DNA of 64,000 nucleotides from Tragulus kanchil (GCA_022376925.1 JAIOJX010000031.1:137162854-137226853); one strand, 5' to 3'; shown: positions 34,905 to 45,709, counted from the stretch's first letter. A program made the numbers and translations. The notes: a model not told the origin generated them from the sequence alone.

Positions 34905-35120
34905 TTATGTGAAGTGAAAGTCGCTCAATCATGTCCCACTCTTTGCGCTCCATGGATGGTTAGCCTGCCAGACTCCTCTGTCCATGGAATTCTCCAGACA
35001 AGAACACTGGAGTGAGTAACCATTCCCTTCTCCTAGTATTTACCCAGCCTAGGGATAAAACCTAGGTATCCGATAATGCAGACTATTCTTTACTATCTGA
35101 ATCAGTAGAGAAGCCCAATA
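34905..35120 (-). mobile_element. Bov-tA SINE, antisense
   Basis: 'gtgaagtgaaagtcgctcaatc', 'tctgtccatggaattctcc', 'taaccattcccttctcc' and the diverged head 'gactattctttactatctgaatc...agaagccc'. More diverged in its tRNA part than the element at 34400. Confidence 0.85.
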
Positions 35121-35514
35121 CTATAACAGAAGTTAAAACCTACTAGGTAAAATTAGACAACTGGTTATAAATCTCCCTGAAATGGTAGTTTCAGATGGGG
35201 TTTTAGGCTTAGTCTCCTGACTTCCCCAGGGAATGAGATCTATTTTGTCTATTACTATTTCAGTTGCCACTCTTCCTCCTTCTTAGTAGGTCTGTTGTAT
35301 TAAAATGGCAGGTCAAGGGATTGAGATCTTAATCATACAAGACTCAGAGCCAGAACTTGAGACTCAAGTATGTCTAATTCTGTATCCATTTCTCCCAGAT
35401 TGAGGCAGGATTATATACTATTTCAGTTGGAAGTAGCCAGACCAGTCATTGCCCCATTCCCTGAAAGACTTGGGGAAAGATAAAATAGAGGATTAAAACT
35501 GTCTCTGGTGGAAG
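35121..35514. other. Unassigned intergenic DNA
   Basis: No repeat recognised and no frame of interest. It precedes the 5' end of the HMGN1 retrocopy. Confidence 0.4.
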
Positions 35515-36110
35515 GATTGTCAGTGGCCTGGCAACACAACTTCTTGAAGGCTCTTGGTGCACCGCGGCCACAGGCACTCAACTCTCGCTGGCCCTGCTGC
35601 CAAGATGCCCAAGAAGAAGGTCAGCTGCCCTGATGGGGCAGCAAAGGAATATGCGAAGAGGATGTCTGCAAAGTTGTCAGCCAAACCGGCTCCTGCAATA
35701 GTGGAAATGAAGCCAAAAAAGGTGGCGGAAAAGAGTAGATCTTCAGGCAAAAAAAAGTTCAAACAAAAGGGAAAAGAGGAGCAAAGGAAAAATAGGCAAA
35801 AGTGACCAACCAAGAGACATACCGGCAGAAAACGGAGAGATTAAAAACAAGGAGAGCCCAGCCTCTAATGAAGCAGAAGACAGACAGGCCTAGTCTGAAT
35901 AATATCACACATGCAGTCCTATCAGAGGTCCCTGTCTCCCTTCTTGAACAATCCAGTGCAATATTTTTATCAACTATTTTGTAAATGCAAGTTTTTCAGT
36001 AGCTCCAGAAATATTTTTAAAAGGGAGTCCCACTTCATCTCATTTTTTAAGTGTAAATGCTTTTCTTTAAGAACTGAAATCATTTGCTGGTTTTTTATTT
36101 TTCGATATGT
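35515..36110 (+). pseudogene. HMGN1P: HMGN1 processed pseudogene (retrocopy), frameshifted
   Basis: HMGN1 is a ~100-residue chromatin protein that binds nucleosomes through a conserved core, RRSARLSA. Here the ATG is at 35605, after a G+C-rich stretch like the HMGN1 5' UTR. The frame opens MPKKKVS (parent MPKRKVS) and keeps 'SAKLSAKPAPA', but the core is altered to RMSAKLSA. A stop at 35803 follows. The C-terminal part continues in another frame at 35822-35893 as PAENGEIKNKESPASNEAE, ending at a premature TAG. No introns are present, so it is a retrocopy. The following T- and A-rich sequence to about 36110 looks like 3' UTR, then an LTR begins. From 35924 on it is repeated by duplication 12. 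Confidence 0.9.
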
Positions 36111-36120
36111 CGACTAAAAA

Positions 36121-36600
36121 GATGAACAACTTGAGAGTTGTGGGTTAAGTTTTATTTGGGGCATAATTAGGACTGCAGCCCAGGAGGCAGCACCCCAGAT
36201 ATCTCTGAGAGACCGCTCCAAAGAGGCAGCAGGAGGAGGGTCAATATTTAAGGATTTTGGTGAGGGAGGAGTTTCATATCATTAAACAGTCATTTTACAA
36301 AGGGTCCCAGTTAGTCACGAGGATCTGTGTCACCAAGAGGAGATTTAGTGCTTTTCTAAATATGAGGAGATGCAAGGATTGAGACAATAAAATCTGTTCG
36401 TAAAAGCATCCACCTATCTAAAGACTGGCCTCACCAGATTCCCTGGCGCACAGACTGCCTCTACCCTACCCTGATCTCCTTCAGGGGGTATTGAAGGTCA
36501 GCAGCTCTCAACAGCATAGGGTCTGGTCTCTGCAGAGGCAGAGGGCAAATGTCCTTGCTGTCTAGACATTGGCAATGTAATTGGTAAATGCCAGTTTGTA
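36121..36600 (-). mobile_element. Ruminant ERV LTR (family C), antisense
   Basis: 'gaacaacttgagagttgtggg', 'taagttttatttggggcata', 'actgcagcccaggaggcagc' and 'gagaccgctccaaagaggcagc' are the antisense of a U5/R region I recall from ruminant ERV LTRs. The complement of 'ttttatt' gives an AATAAA-like signal. The right border is uncertain. Repeated at about 37208-37687. No viral genes. Confidence 0.6.
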
Positions 36601-36980
36601 GTTGACAGGTACAATCAGAAAATAGTGGAATATTGAATATGGAAGGCTTCAGTTGTCTGGGGTGTCAGCTTAATATTCCATAGATGGGGATAACTCTTAT
36701 ACTCTATAATAAGAAGCATACTAAAAAGCAGTTTGGAGTCAGTTCTGCATTTATGCCTTGAACACTTTAAATTACTTCTCTTCCCACATTGTTTTGGTAG
36801 AATAACTTCCTACAGCAAACTGCTCACTTCTTGATTTTGGCTCTCCTGGTCAGAATTTTGTACCCTCTATAACATCTTGGTTGTGGTAGCCCAGTTTTCC
36901 TGGTAACTTTGTTTACATGCTGTGAATGATTGACAGTGTGTATGTAGTGTATCTGATATTAAATTGTGAATCAGTGGGAC
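36601..36980. other. Unassigned segment present three times
   Basis: From 'ccagtttgtagttgacagg' to 'tcagtgggac'. Copies at 36590-36980, 37678-38067 and 38842-39229, because duplications 12 and 13 overlap. It may be the rest of the HMGN1 3' UTR displaced by the LTR, but I cannot confirm that. Confidence 0.4.
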
Positions 36981-37677
36981 ATTCGTTTTTGAAAGGATAG
37001 ATACCTGTTAAGAGGTCCCTGTCTCCCTTCTTGAACAATCCAGTGCAATATTTTTATCAACTATTTTGTAAATGCAAGTTTTTCAGTAGCTCCAGAAATA
37101 TTTTTAAAAGGGAGTCCCACTTCATCTCATTTTTTAAGTGTAAATGCTTTTCTTTAAGAACTGAAATCATTTGCTGGTTTTTTATTTTTCGATATGTCGA
37201 CTAAAAAGATGAACAACTTGAGAGTTGTGGGTTAAGTTTTATTTGGGGCATAATTAGGACTGCAGCCCAGGAGGCAGCACCCCAGATATCTCTGAGAGAC
37301 CGCTCCAAAGAGGCAGCAGGAGGAGGGTCAATATTTAAGGATTTTGGTGAGGGAGGAGTTTCATATCATTAAACAGTCATTTTACAAAGGGTCCCAGTTA
37401 GTCACGAGGATCTGTGTCACCAAGAGGAGATTTAGTGCTTTTCTAAATATGAGGAGATGCAAGGATTGAGACAATAAAATCTGTTCGTAAAAGCATCCAC
37501 CTATCTAAAGACTGGCCTCACCAGATTCCCTGGCGCACAGACTGCCTCTACCCTACCCTGATCTCCTTCAGGGGGTATTGAAGGTCAGCAGCTCTCAACA
37601 GCATAGGGTCTGGTCTCTGCAGAGGCAGAGGGCAAATGTCCTTGCTGTCTAGACATTGGCAATGTAATTGGTAAATG

Positions 37678-40031
37678 CCAGTTTGTAGTTGACAGGTACA
37701 ATCAGAAAATAGTGGAATATTGAATATGGAAGGCTTCAGTTGTCTGGGGTGTCAGCTTAATATTCCATAGATGGGGATAACTCTTATACTCTATAATAAG
37801 AAGCATACTAAAAAGCAGTTTGGAGTCAGTTCTGCATTTATGCCTTGAACACTTTAAATTACTTCTCTTCCCACATTGTTTTGGTAGAATAACTTCCTAC
37901 AGCAAACTGCTCACTTCTTGATTTTGGCTCTCCTGGTCAGAATTTTGTACCCTCTATAACATCTTGGTTGTGGTAGCCCAGTTTTCCTGGTAACTTTGTT
38001 TACATGCTGTGAATGATTGACAGTGTGTATGTAGTGTATCTGATATTAAATTGTGAATCAGTGGGACTTAGGATGTAACAGCATATTAATATTTGAAGAT
38101 GCTGATAATTGATATCCTGTTAAGGAAAATTTGACTCCGAATTTTAAGCTGGAACATCACTGTTAAGAGAAGCTACATAATTTTTTAGATTTTGGGACGT
38201 ATGTGAAGAATTGTGTACAAATTGAAATGTCTGTATACTGACCCTCAAAACAACCAATAAACATCTCAATTATGAATTTCTTAGAAAAACAAAAAAACCG
38301 AGTCTCCCTCAAGCTAAGTTCGTCTGCTGAGTTTATAATTAACATCTCTATACACAATGATTATTTACTCCCTTGGTCAACATTCTGTTCTCAAAATTGA
38401 GGAATATCAAAGAAAAGGGGGTAGTGGAACTGAGCAGGACCCTGTGGGGCTCCACTGCATGAAAGGCTTTCGGTGTCCCCTGTTTCTTGTGTGCAGGATA
38501 TGCGCTTCAACCTCCATGACCTTCCCTGAGTTCCAAAGGGCAGTTTCAAATAGTTGTTGATCAGAGAAGGAGGGATGCAGAAACAAGGGAGGAGGACCTA
38601 GAAACAAAAGTACAGCCTTGGGGCAGCGTCTTGGTGCTGCCTGAAGGGATATACATAACAATATCTTTGAGTTCTTTACAGAACCAAAGCCCCAACAGTG
38701 GAAGATGTTAGCATTCCTCATTCAGATTAAAAAAGTGTAGAGCCCTTCAAGAGATCACCTAAAACCAGATTAAAGGAGTGCAGGTTCCTGTTTAGCCCGC
38801 ACTGCTGTAAAACTGCTCATCAAATCCTCCTGAAAGTGATTCCAGTTTGTAGTTGACAGGAAATCAGAAAATAGTGGAATATTGAATATGGAAGGCTTCA
38901 GTTGTCTGGGGTGTCAGCTTAATATTCCATAGATGGGGATAACTCTTATACTCTATAATAAGAAGCATACTAAAAAGCAGTTTGGAGTCAGTTCTGCATT
39001 TATGCCTTGAACACTTTAAATTACTTCTCTTCCCACATTGTTTTGGTAGAATAACTTCCTACAGCAAACTGCTCACTTCTTGATTTTGGCTCTCCTGGTC
39101 AGAATTTTGTACCCTCTATAACATCTTGGTTGTGGTAGCCCAGTTTTCCTGGTAACTTTGTTTACATGCTGTGAATGATTGACAGTGTGTATGTAGTGTA
39201 TCTGATATTAAATTGTGAATCAGTGGGACTTAGGATGTAACAGCATATTAATATTTGAAGATGCTGATAATTGATATCCTGTTAAGGAAAATTTGACTCC
39301 GAATTTTAAGCTGGAACATCACTGTTAAGAGAAGCTACATAATTTTTTAGATTTTGGTACGTATGTGAAGAATTGTGTACAAATTGAAATGTCTGTATAC
39401 TGACCCTCAAAACAACCAATAAACATCTCAATTATGAATTTCTTAGAAAAACAAAAAAACCGAGTCTCCCTCAAGCTAAGTTCGTCTGCTGAGTTTATAA
39501 TTAACATCTCTATACACAATGATTATTTACTCCCTTGGTCAACATTCTGTTCTCAAAATTGAGGAATATCAAAGAAAAGGGGGTAGTGGAACTGAGCAGG
39601 ACCCTGTGGGGCTCCACTGCATGAAAGGCTTTCGGTGTCCCCTGTTTCTTGTGTGCAGGATATGCGCTTCAACCTCCATGACCTTCCCTGAGTTCCAAAG
39701 GGCAGTTTCAAATAGTTGTTGATCAGAGAAGGGAGGGGATGCAGAAACAAGGGAGGAGGACCTAGAAACAAAAGTACAGCCTTGGGGCAGCGTCTTGGTG
39801 CTGCCTGAAGGGATATACATAACAATATCTTTGAGTTCTTTACAGAACCAAAGCCCCAACAGTGGAAGATGTTAGCATTCCTCATTCAGATTAAAAAAGT
39901 GTAGAGCCCTTCAAGAGATCACCTAAAACCAGATTAAAGGAGTGCAGGTTCTGTACTCACCGTGATTATTATCAGCACCTTGCCCTAGAACAACTGCTGT
40001 AAAACTGCTCATCAAATCCTCCTGAAAGTGA
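37678..40031. repeat. Tandem duplication 13 (unit ~1164 bp)
   Basis: Left copy 37678-38839, right copy 38842-40031. Near the left copy's end a 13 bp block (38785-38798 area) replaces about 43 bp in the right copy (39950-39993). The two then match again to 'gaaagtga', exactly where a Bov SINE begins in the right copy. The right copy also lacks 2 bp near its start and differs in a G run near 39731. Confidence 0.93.
38068..38420. other. Unassigned, possibly retrocopy 3' end
   Basis: A+T-rich with 'caaccaataaacatctcaatt' (AATAAA at about 38256) followed by 'agaaaaacaaaaaaacc', which could be a polyadenylation signal and decayed tail. No other support. Repeated near 39230-39582. Confidence 0.25.
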
Positions 40032-40213
40032 AGTCGCTCAGTCTTGTCTGATTCTTTGCAACCCATGGATGAGCCATGGAATTCTGTAGGCAAGAATACT
40101 GGAGTGGGTAGCCTTTCTCTTCTCCAGGGTATCTTCTCAACCCAGGCGTCCAACCAAGGTCTTCCACACTGCAGGCAGATTCTTTACTATTTGAGCCACC
40201 AGGGAAGCCCTCC
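40023..40213 (-). mobile_element. Bov-tA SINE, antisense, inside LTR
   Basis: 'gaaagtgaagtcgctcagtc', 'gaatactggagtgggtagcc', 'ccacactgcaggcagattc' and 'agccaccagggaagccctcc'. Its left border coincides with the last base of duplication 13's matching region. Confidence 0.9.
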
Positions 40214-40296
40214 TTGGTTGGGATAAACAGTCTTTCAGAGGCAGGCACCTACTATATCCCTCTGTACCTAGCAAAGCAACGCAGCTATTCTTTTAT

Positions 40297-40511
40297 GGGA
40301 GTGGTGATGTAAGTCACTAAGCCATGTCTGACTCTTGGGACTCAGTCGACTGCAGCCTGCCAAGCTCCTCTGTCCATGGGATTCTCCAGGCAAGAATAGT
40401 GGAGTTTGTTGCTATTTTCTTCTCCATGGGATCTTCGTGACCCAGGAGCCAAACCCAGGTCTCCTGCACTGCAGGAAGATTGTTTTCTGACTGAACTACG
40501 AGGGAAGTCCC
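40297..40511 (-). mobile_element. Bov-tA SINE, antisense, inside LTR
   Basis: 'gtgatgtaagtcactaagcc', 'gtcgactgcagcctgccaag', 'tctgtccatgggattctcc', 'cctgcactgcaggaagattg' and 'actacgagggaagtccc'. The second SINE within the same LTR. Confidence 0.9.
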
Positions 40512-40641
40512 AAGGTGTCTGGATTTAAGGATTCTTTTATACTTCATCTGAAACTCTGTCTCCAAGGCCCAATTCAGTACGGTACACAAAAGCTGAAGTT
40601 TTGGCCTCATGTTCTTCAATGTGAGTGTGCTTTCCAGTTCA

Positions 40642-41585
40642 CTGCATCCCTCCTGAGCCCGCCCTTCTTCACTTGGCCTGCTTCATGCATTCACCCGTCC
40701 TTTGTGGTCCTTTTGTGGCTCTTAACTCCTTGTTCATTTGTTTGTAATATTTTGAGGGTTGTGGATCCTCTTGAGGATCAATGGAAACTGTCTCTTCTCA
40801 CCCTACAATGACTCACATATCACACATAGGATAAAATCTTGTATGTGATTTCAAGATACTTATAATTGCCCTGGATGAGATCCTTCCCTAAGATGCATGG
40901 ACCCCTTCAGGTAAGTTACATTGACGATGTTTTGGCCCACTGGAGTTGGTGGATTCTTTGCAATCTTCTGCTGCTTTGGAGTGGAGAGCACTCTGTCACA
41001 GCCTTCCACATATAACTGTGTGCATAGTTGTCATGCACAAGGTCAGGTGCCCATATCCTCAAAACTAAGGACTGCCATAGGCCACACAGAACACACATAA
41101 GCGGAGTTGACTTGATTATCTGGGGGAACATCTCTAAGGCCCTTGACACTTTTTCCTAGGAATCTGAAAAGGGATTTTCTTTGGTTAGATTCTGGATAAA
41201 CCCTAGACACAGGCATTACTGTTGAGCTGTCTCCTACCCTCATAGAAAAAGACATTCCCTGAGCAAAAAAGCCAGTGTCAGAGGGGAAGGGGGTTCTTCC
41301 AAGAGGCCTGGAAGTGACTCTGCTCAGCACATGGCTACTTACCTTCTGAAGCTGTTGACTGTCTCCACTAAATACAACCTTTGTGACTAGAGAAGAAGTT
41401 CTCTTAGTGGCTCCCTCCCAGGGAAGCATGGGGAGTTGTGCTTTATCAAAGCTCATCTTCCCAGGGAGGGTAGAGGATGAGGCACCTGGAGGCAGGGAGA
41501 ACAGTGAGCTTGGTCACCAACAGAATTGAGTCCCAGTCCCATGAAATCATACTGTCAGCTAAACTGCTTATGTGATAAGCAAGCC
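40642..41585. other. Unassigned unique-looking DNA
   Basis: No repeat recognised. The minus strand has a 137-codon frame (41043-41456; partner 42210-42617) without motifs, signal peptide or family resemblance, and its start lies outside the well-matched part in the second copy. I do not call it a gene. Confidence 0.35.
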
Positions 41586-41589
41586 TATG

Positions 41590-41705
41590 AGCTAGATCCT
41601 ATTATTCCTGTTTTACAGATATGGACACTGAAGCACAGAAAGGTGAGGTGATTTGCCCCAGGTCACACAGCTTGGAAACCATGGGTCAGGCCAACCTGAC
41701 TCTGT
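41590..41705 (-). mobile_element. MIR SINE, antisense
   Basis: 'attattcctgttttacagatatgg', 'ctgaagcacagaaaggtgag' and 'gatttgccccaggtcacacagc' are the antisense of the MIR core. Repeated at 42757-42873 by duplication 14. Confidence 0.9.
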
Positions 41706-42945
41706 CAGCTTTCTTATCTACAATGCTGAGAGTTGCTCAGTGTGTAAGTGGGTGAGTGACTCAGACTCTTCATTCAGGTGACGGGGGGGGAAAGGGGGGT
41801 GTAACCACCTGCATCCCTCCTGAGCCCGCCCTTCTTCACTTGGCCTGCTTCATGCATTCACCCGTCCTTTGTGGTCCTTTTGTGGCTCTTAACTCCTTGT
41901 TCATTTGTTTGTAATATTTTGAGGGTTGTGGATCCTCTTGAGGATCAATGGAAACTGTCTCTTCTCACCCTACAATGACTCACATATCACACATAGGATA
42001 AAATCTTGTATGTGATTTCAAGATACTTATAATTGCCCTGGATGAGATCCTTCCCTAAGATGCATGGACCCCTTCAGGTAAGTTACATTGACGATGTTTT
42101 GGCCCACTGGAGTTGGTGGATTCTTTGCAATCTTCTGCTGCTTTGGAGTGGAGAGCACTCTGTCACAGCCTTCCACATATAACTGTGTGCATAGTTGTCA
42201 TGCACAAGGTCAGGTGCCCATATCCTCAAAACTAAGGACTGCCATAGGCCACACAGAACACACATAAGCGGAGTTGACTTGATTATCTGGGGGAACATCT
42301 CTAAGGCCCTTGACACTTTTTCCTAGGAATCTGAAAAGGGATTTTCTTTGGTTAGATTCTGGATAAACCCTAGACACAGGCATTACTGTTGAGCTGTCTC
42401 CTACCCTCATAGAAAAAGACATTCCCTGAGCAAAAAAGCCAGTGTCAGAGGGGAAGGGGGTTCTTCCAAGAGGCCTGGAAGTGACTCTGCTCAGCACATG
42501 GCTACTTACCTTCTGAAGCTGTTGACTGTCTCCACTAAATACAACCTTTGTGACTAGAGAAGAAGTTCTCTTAGTGGCTCCCTCCCAGGGGAAGCATGGG
42601 GAGTTGTGCTTTATCAAAGCTCATCTTCCCAGGGAGGGTAGAGGATGAGGCACCTGGAGGCAGGGAGAACAGTGAGCTTGGTCACCAACAGAATTGAGTC
42701 CCAGTCCCATGAAATCATACTGTCAGCTAAACTGCTTATGTGATAAGCAAGCCTATGAGCTAGATCCTATTATTCCTGTTTTACAGATATGGACACTGAA
42801 GCACAGAAAGGTGAGGTGATTTGCCCCAGGTCACACAGCTTGGAAACCATGGGTCAGGCCAACCTGACTCTGTCAGCTTTCTTATCTACAATGCTGAGAG
42901 TTGCTCAGTGTGTAAGTGGGTGAGTGACTCAGACTCTTCATTCAG

Positions 42946-43454
42946 CGTGAGTCATACTGGTGGTGAAGAGAGAAGGAGGAGGGGAGGGCAAGATGCTAAC
43001 CAACTCCTGCAGCATCTCCTGCCTGAACCCAGCACCACAGAGCAGCCACTTCTCCTGTGAGAAGAGCCATAGGAGTTGCCTAAGGGAGCCCAGAAGGAAC
43101 TCAGTTCAGAATAGGAAGCAGTCAACCTAAACAGTCTCCCTGAAGGTGTGAAAACTCTTGGCTTAGACTTAATAACCAGTTAGGGTAACTTAGCACCTAA
43201 ACTCCCCAAACTCCCTTCTCTAGCATCATTTCATTTTCCTCTGAAATAACCTTGGGGCATTGTATATTTATTTCACCTACTTTTCTGTTTGTACATTATC
43301 TTTCATAATAAAATGGTAAAAGAATTCGCATAAACAACTCAAGCTGGGCAGCTGGTATTTGTTTTTTGCAGATGAGGAAACAGAGGCTCATAAGTTATGT
43401 GCTTTGACTAAACAGAACTGCTATGCACAGTTGTGCAGATCTTTTTTTTTTTTT
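42946..43454. other. Unassigned DNA with a small MIR remnant
   Basis: Mostly unassigned. Near 43365-43440 'gcagatgaggaaacagaggctcata' is an antisense MIR core remnant. A poly(T) of 14 at 43441-43455 leads into the LTR. Confidence 0.45.
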
Positions 43455-43812
43455 TCCCCTGTATAATGAAGCAGCAGAGAAGTACATAAAGCTGAAAAAC
43501 AGCCTGTGCTAGATAGCCAAGCAGTCCATAGGCTACATCTTCTGGAGAAACGATACCTTTTGCTATTGTTCAGAAAGGTGTCCTTTGAATGTAATTCCTC
43601 TAATTACACACCCTGATCTTGTTAGCAACCCCACCCTTGACCTATTGCTATAAGACTCCTCACCTTCCCAGATTGGGACAAACAGTTTTCTGGGACAGGA
43701 GTTTACTGAGTCCCCCTTTTGCCTGGTAAAGCAATAAAGCTGTTTTTTCTACTTCACCTAAAGGCCTGCCTCTGAGATTTGATTCAGTGCACAGAGGCCA
43801 AGCTTTCAACAT
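43455..43812 (+). mobile_element. Ruminant ERV LTR (family B), sense, 3' part
   Basis: 'gcagcagagaagtacataaag', 'gctataagactcctcacc', and AATAAA at 43733-43738 within 'ggtaaagcaataaagctg', followed by the U5 text 'ctgcctctgagatttgattcagtgcacagagg'. The polyadenylation signal is intact, unlike the copy at 38430. No flanking viral genes. Confidence 0.7.
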
Positions 43813-44877
43813 CAACCTCTGTCCATACCCTTTTGTCCCTACCGACCCTCAACTGCCCTCAGTCTCTGCCTGCAACTCCCAACCCTGCCTTCTACATCTA
43901 ACAGCCTTACAGAGAGAGAGAGAGAGAACAATGCAAAGGGAGGCCAAGTGGAAATGAAAACAGAAATGTAATGAGCTTTAAGAAACCTCAGTGGCTTCCT
44001 CAGGTTGGGACAGAAAGGTATGCAAATGAAAAGACATGGAACTCTCTCCCAGAAGCTCTTTAAAAGCAGAGATCTGCTGTTTATTGATGCCTCTGGGTTC
44101 TTGGCACCCTGCCAGGTGCAGCAAAAGGTCGCTTTCTAATTGGTAATTTGATGATTTCTTTGTATGCCCCTGTTTCCCTGGAGTAGGTTTTTTCACTCCA
44201 TCTTAGTGCCTTGCAGTTCCTGCCTGCTGCTTCCCACAGACTAGAGACTCCCTGGCTTTCGCTTCCTTTCCCTTCATGCTTTCCCTACCCTGGACAGACA
44301 ATACTGCCTGGGCTTGGTGTGATTTCCTGTGGTCCCAGAGGCCCTGGGCACCTGAAGGGAGAACAGAGTCCTCCTTTCATGCAGACTCATCTGGCTCAGG
44401 CTCATTCCCATCTGCACCAGAGTGTGTGCTCTCAGTATTGACCACCCATAATTCCTCTCCCTGCCCAGTGGTACCCAGGTTCCTTCCAGGAGTTTCCTCT
44501 CTCCCAGCCTTTGCTGCTTAGGGACTGATATGTTCCAGGTCCTGCTTCCCACTGCAGAAACTGAGCAGAAACTGAGAGCCTTCCTTCTGCTCCTCAGACC
44601 TTGGTTGTGGCCAATGGGACAGGACCTCTCAGGAGTTAGAACAGAGGACACATGAACAGAAGGGATGGCTGGTGTCCCACTCAGACTGTTCAGGTGCTAA
44701 AATGCTTCCCAATGTCCATCTCCCAGCATTGGTACCCTCTAGTCGGTGCCCTCCCAAATGGTGCCCTCCTGGGTCTGCCCTTTCCCCCACCCAAGGCTCT
44801 ACTGATTCTACCAGGGCCTTGATATCCCTAACAGATTCTCTTTGTTTTTGTTGCTTGCAGCCAAGAACCCTGTTTTA
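43813..44877. other. Relatively G+C-rich unassigned DNA
   Basis: Non-repetitive-looking, more G+C-rich than the rest. Contains an (AG)n at 43911-43927. Frames of up to 125 codons exist on both strands (for example 44274-44651 minus) but overlap each other, and none has a recognised domain. 44711-44756 is the source-like copy of the templated insertion at 45710. Confidence 0.4.
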
Positions 44878-45600
44878 GCTTGGGCTGCCATAACAGAACA
44901 CCACAGACTAGGTGGCTTAAACGACAGATATTTATTTGTCACAGTTCTGGAGGTGAGAAATCTAGTCTAAAACCAAGGTGCCTGCAGATTCTAATCTTGG
45001 CGAGGCCCCTCATCCCAGCCTGCAGACAGCTCTCCTCTCCCTGAGTTCACCCGATCTCCTCTTTGTGCCCATGTGGAGAGAGAGAACTTGCTTGTCTCAT
45101 TCTCTTCTTCTAAGAGTCTAATCTAATCAAAAGATAGAGTTCTCATCACTTATTCTAAACCTAATTACCGGGCTTCCCCTGGTGGTCCAGTGGGTAAGGA
45201 CACCGCCTTGCAGTGCAAGGGGCGCCGGTTCAATCCCTGGCCTGGGAAGATCCCACGTGCCGTGGAGCAGCTGGACTGATGTGTCCAATGACCGAGCCGG
45301 AGCTCTGGAGCGCATGCGCCCAGAGCCAGCGCTCTGCAGCTACAGATGCCACTGTGATGGGAGGCCCACAGGAGCCAAGGAACAAAGACGGATGAAAATA
45401 GAGAAATGAAAGACCAATAGAAGTGGCCCGCCCGCTCCCCTCTCTCTCCAACCCGACCCCCGCCCAAAATAAAATAAATAAAATAAATCTTAAACCTAAT
45501 TACCTCCAAAGACTCCCTGTCTAATACTTTTATATTTGAATGTTAAGGTTTCAACATATGGATTTTGGAGGGACAAAAACATTCAGTCCATAAAAATCCA
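44878..45600 (-). mobile_element. MaLR (ERVL-type) LTR, antisense, with a SINE inside
   Basis: 'gggctgccataacagaacaccacagactaggtgg', 'atttatttgtcacagttctgg' and, after the SINE, 'taaggtttcaacatatggattttgg' and 'aacattcagtccataa' are the antisense of a MaLR LTR (MST/MLT1 class). Removing the SINE and one TSD copy gives a continuous ~390 bp LTR. Repeated at 45964-46686. Confidence 0.85.
45170..45490 (+). mobile_element. tRNA-Glu-derived SINE (CHR-like), full length, with TSD
   Basis: Complete element: head 'gggcttcccctggtggtccag' with the A box, B box-like 'ggttcaatccctgg', a body with 'gcgcatgcgcccagagcc', then 'gaaagaccaatagaagtgg', a G+C-rich block ('cccgcccgctcccctctc'), and an AAATA-rich tail. 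A 14 bp TSD, taaacctaattacc, lies at 45156-45169 and 45491-45504. Inserted in an antisense MaLR LTR. Duplicated at 46256-46576. The minus-strand 114-codon frame is a shadow. Confidence 0.96.
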
Positions 45601-45709
45601 GGAATGAACCAACCTCCTATTCGCAGGCTTAGTACGTTGCAGTGGTCAAGTAATGAGTAGTGTTTATCATTTTATTCTGAGGAAACGGGTGCTGTGGACA
45701 TAGCTTTGC

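Larger units (their letters stand above)
35924..38067. repeat. Tandem duplication 12 (unit 1087 bp) with 30 bp filler
   Basis: Left copy 35924-36980, filler 36981-37010 (starts attcgtttttgaaagg), right copy 37011-38067. The two copies look identical. The unit starts in the HMGN1 3' UTR and includes an antisense LTR. Confidence 0.96.
38430..40625 (+). mobile_element. Ruminant ERV LTR (family B), sense, with two SINEs and duplication 13 inside
   Basis: U3-like start 'ctccactgcatgaaaggctttcggtgtcccc', then 'aggacctagaaacaaaagtac', 'ctgtaaaactgctcatcaaatcc', the R/U5 region 'cctagcaaagcaacgcagctattctttt' near 40266 and 'ctctgtctccaaggcccaattcagtacgg' near 40555. Sense counterpart of the antisense copies at 25138 and 27780. 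Two Bov SINEs split it at 40023 and 40297. The expected AATAAA is mutated (gcaaagcaacgcagc). Confidence 0.6.
40642..42945. repeat. Tandem duplication 14 (unit 1167 bp) with G-rich filler
   Basis: Left copy 40642-41777, filler 41778-41808 (gtgacggggggggaaaggggg region), right copy 41809-42945. Only a one-base G-run difference near 42591. The filler's G runs are unlike the surroundings. Confidence 0.96.

Noticed and set aside
41043..41456. 137-codon minus-strand frame (also 42210-42617)
   Set aside because: No motif or family resemblance. The second copy reaches a different start because of a one-base G-run change, which a real gene would not tolerate without consequence.
43911..43927. (AG)n, and (CTGT)n at 48411 and (CT)n at 62641, as functional elements
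   Set aside because: Ordinary short microsatellites with no context suggesting function.
44274..44651. 125-codon minus-strand frame in G+C-rich DNA
   Set aside because: Opposing frames of similar length overlap it, as expected for G+C-rich non-coding DNA, and no domain or splice structure supports it.
45170..45245. tRNA-Glu gene
   Set aside because: The tRNA-like head is part of a ~320 bp SINE with A-rich tail and TSD, and does not keep a full cloverleaf.
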